Made by a program: the position numbers and the translations under genes
Notes under the pieces: model-generated
Databases searched by the model: none
What the model was told of the DNA's origin: nothing
The model's input: only the letters and a program-made list of their open reading frames with translations
Shown: piece after piece, positions 63,404 to 64,000 of the stretch
How the letters are laid out: every line of letters starts with the position of its first letter
Position numbering within the stretch: the first letter of the stretch is position 1
Assembly (NCBI GenBank): GCA_038380435.1
Contig: JAWZYU010000010.1
Coordinates: forward strand, 43,186,135-43,250,134
DNA: 64,000 nt
Direction of reading: 5' to 3'
From: Ryuthela nishihirai
Lineage: Eukaryota; Arthropoda; Arachnida; Araneae; Heptathelidae

Positions 63404-64000
63404 AGATTTAGATGAAATCAGTATTTATCGGACAAATATACTCGATACTAAATAACGGCGAGCAGTTCATAAGTCGATGCATTCAAACTACAAAGATGCA
63501 ATTATTGAAAGAGTAAGCAAGAAATTGCGGTTAAAAATCAATTTAAAAGTAAAACTGACGTAGATCTATTAATCTCCTTGATTTCACAATCTTTCAACTG
63601 ATATATTAATCTAACAATCTTCTTCTGAGCTTCATCCACAGATGACTTATCCCAGAAGACTTCTCAACTTCTGATTTCTTGTCTTCTCATCGTCAAAACT
63701 TCACACTTTATTCACCTCACCTCATTACGATATTAAACGCTAATCCTTTACACGTGGAACGCGGTTCCCTCAATCTTCCCCCAAACGGAGAGGTGGTCCA
63801 TCTTCATAAAGACAAAAAGCATTCGAAAGGATATAATTATGTATTCGGTAAAGGTGATAAATGAAGTCTCGCTGCCCGCCCTTTTGCCTCTCACGAACCT
63901 GAAATCTCCCCTCCCATCGTTTTTCCCGGGACAGAAGAGAACCGAGAATCCCGCGGCAACCGTAAATAAGCGCGCGGTCAGGCTCTCTCACTCGCCGTGA
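63404..64000. other. No gene recognised
   Basis: Becomes more GC-rich toward the window end (63880-64000, CCCGCGGCAACC, AAGCGCGCGG). Short frames on both strands, none recognisable. A host gene could begin beyond the edge. Confidence 0.4.

Overview
The window looks like repeat-choked, AT-rich intergenic or intronic DNA from a metazoan, most likely an arthropod and possibly a spider or other chelicerate. This rests on three things. A nuclear copy of mitochondrial cox1 (25041-25415) reads correctly only with the invertebrate mitochondrial code. The mobile elements are typical animal families: Tc1/mariner, pogo-like and hAT DNA transposons, and LINEs with a PHD-finger ORF1. Two tRNA-derived SINE families make up a large share of the sequence. 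I could not assign any intact host gene. There are no rRNA genes, CRISPR arrays or functional tRNA genes.

The dominant component is a tRNA-headed SINE of about 385-390 bp, called SINE1 here, with about forty copies. It has a Pol III A box (TGGCTCAGTCGG) and B box (GGTTCGAGTCC), a well conserved body, and a short tail built from ACAACCCAACC-type units. Many copies are near-identical and flanked by 7-13 bp target-site duplications, while others are old and broken. Copies nest inside one another and inside SINE2, a LINE and other repeats. A second tRNA-derived SINE, SINE2 (about 190-210 bp, A-box-like GGCCGAGTGGTTAGCGCG, B box GGTTCGA, tail of TATTTATTT), has about eighteen mostly decayed copies. 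An AT-rich dispersed repeat of about 250-300 bp, ATR1, recurs at about eight places.

Layout. 0-5 kb: SINE1 copies, ATR1 and a 46-bp minisatellite (4318-4857). 6.6-8.2 kb: a frameshifted, unnamed repeat-type gene on the minus strand that ends in a perfect foldback. 9-22 kb: ATR1 and a dense SINE field. 23.4-24.5 kb: a miniature Tc1 element inside an old SINE1. 25.0-25.4 kb: the mitochondrial insertion. 25.6-27.9 kb: LINE-A, with an internal deletion joining ORF1 to the reverse transcriptase. 28.8 kb: a palindromic mini-transposon. 34.3-34.6 kb: a tRNA-like foldback. 39.6-42.25 kb: LINE-B, split by a SINE1. 47.0-47.6 kb: a pogo/Tigger-like remnant. 48.75-49.05 kb: a third LINE fragment. 49.2-51.0 kb: a second decayed copy of the unnamed gene family. 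54.87-62.52 kb: a large inverted duplication (two arms of about 1.9 kb) around a 3.9-kb spacer that carries a young hAT element with an open 302-codon transposase C-terminus.

Most of the biology here is mobile-element history: LINE machinery copying SINEs, cut-and-paste elements reduced to non-autonomous forms, and repeated snap-back (foldback) events. The best candidate for something undescribed is the unnamed two-copy protein family at 6.6-8.2 kb and 49.2-51.0 kb. I infer it is a transposase-like gene, but I cannot place it in a named superfamily. Coordinates of repeats are from reading by eye; edges given without a target-site duplication are accurate to about 10-20 bases.
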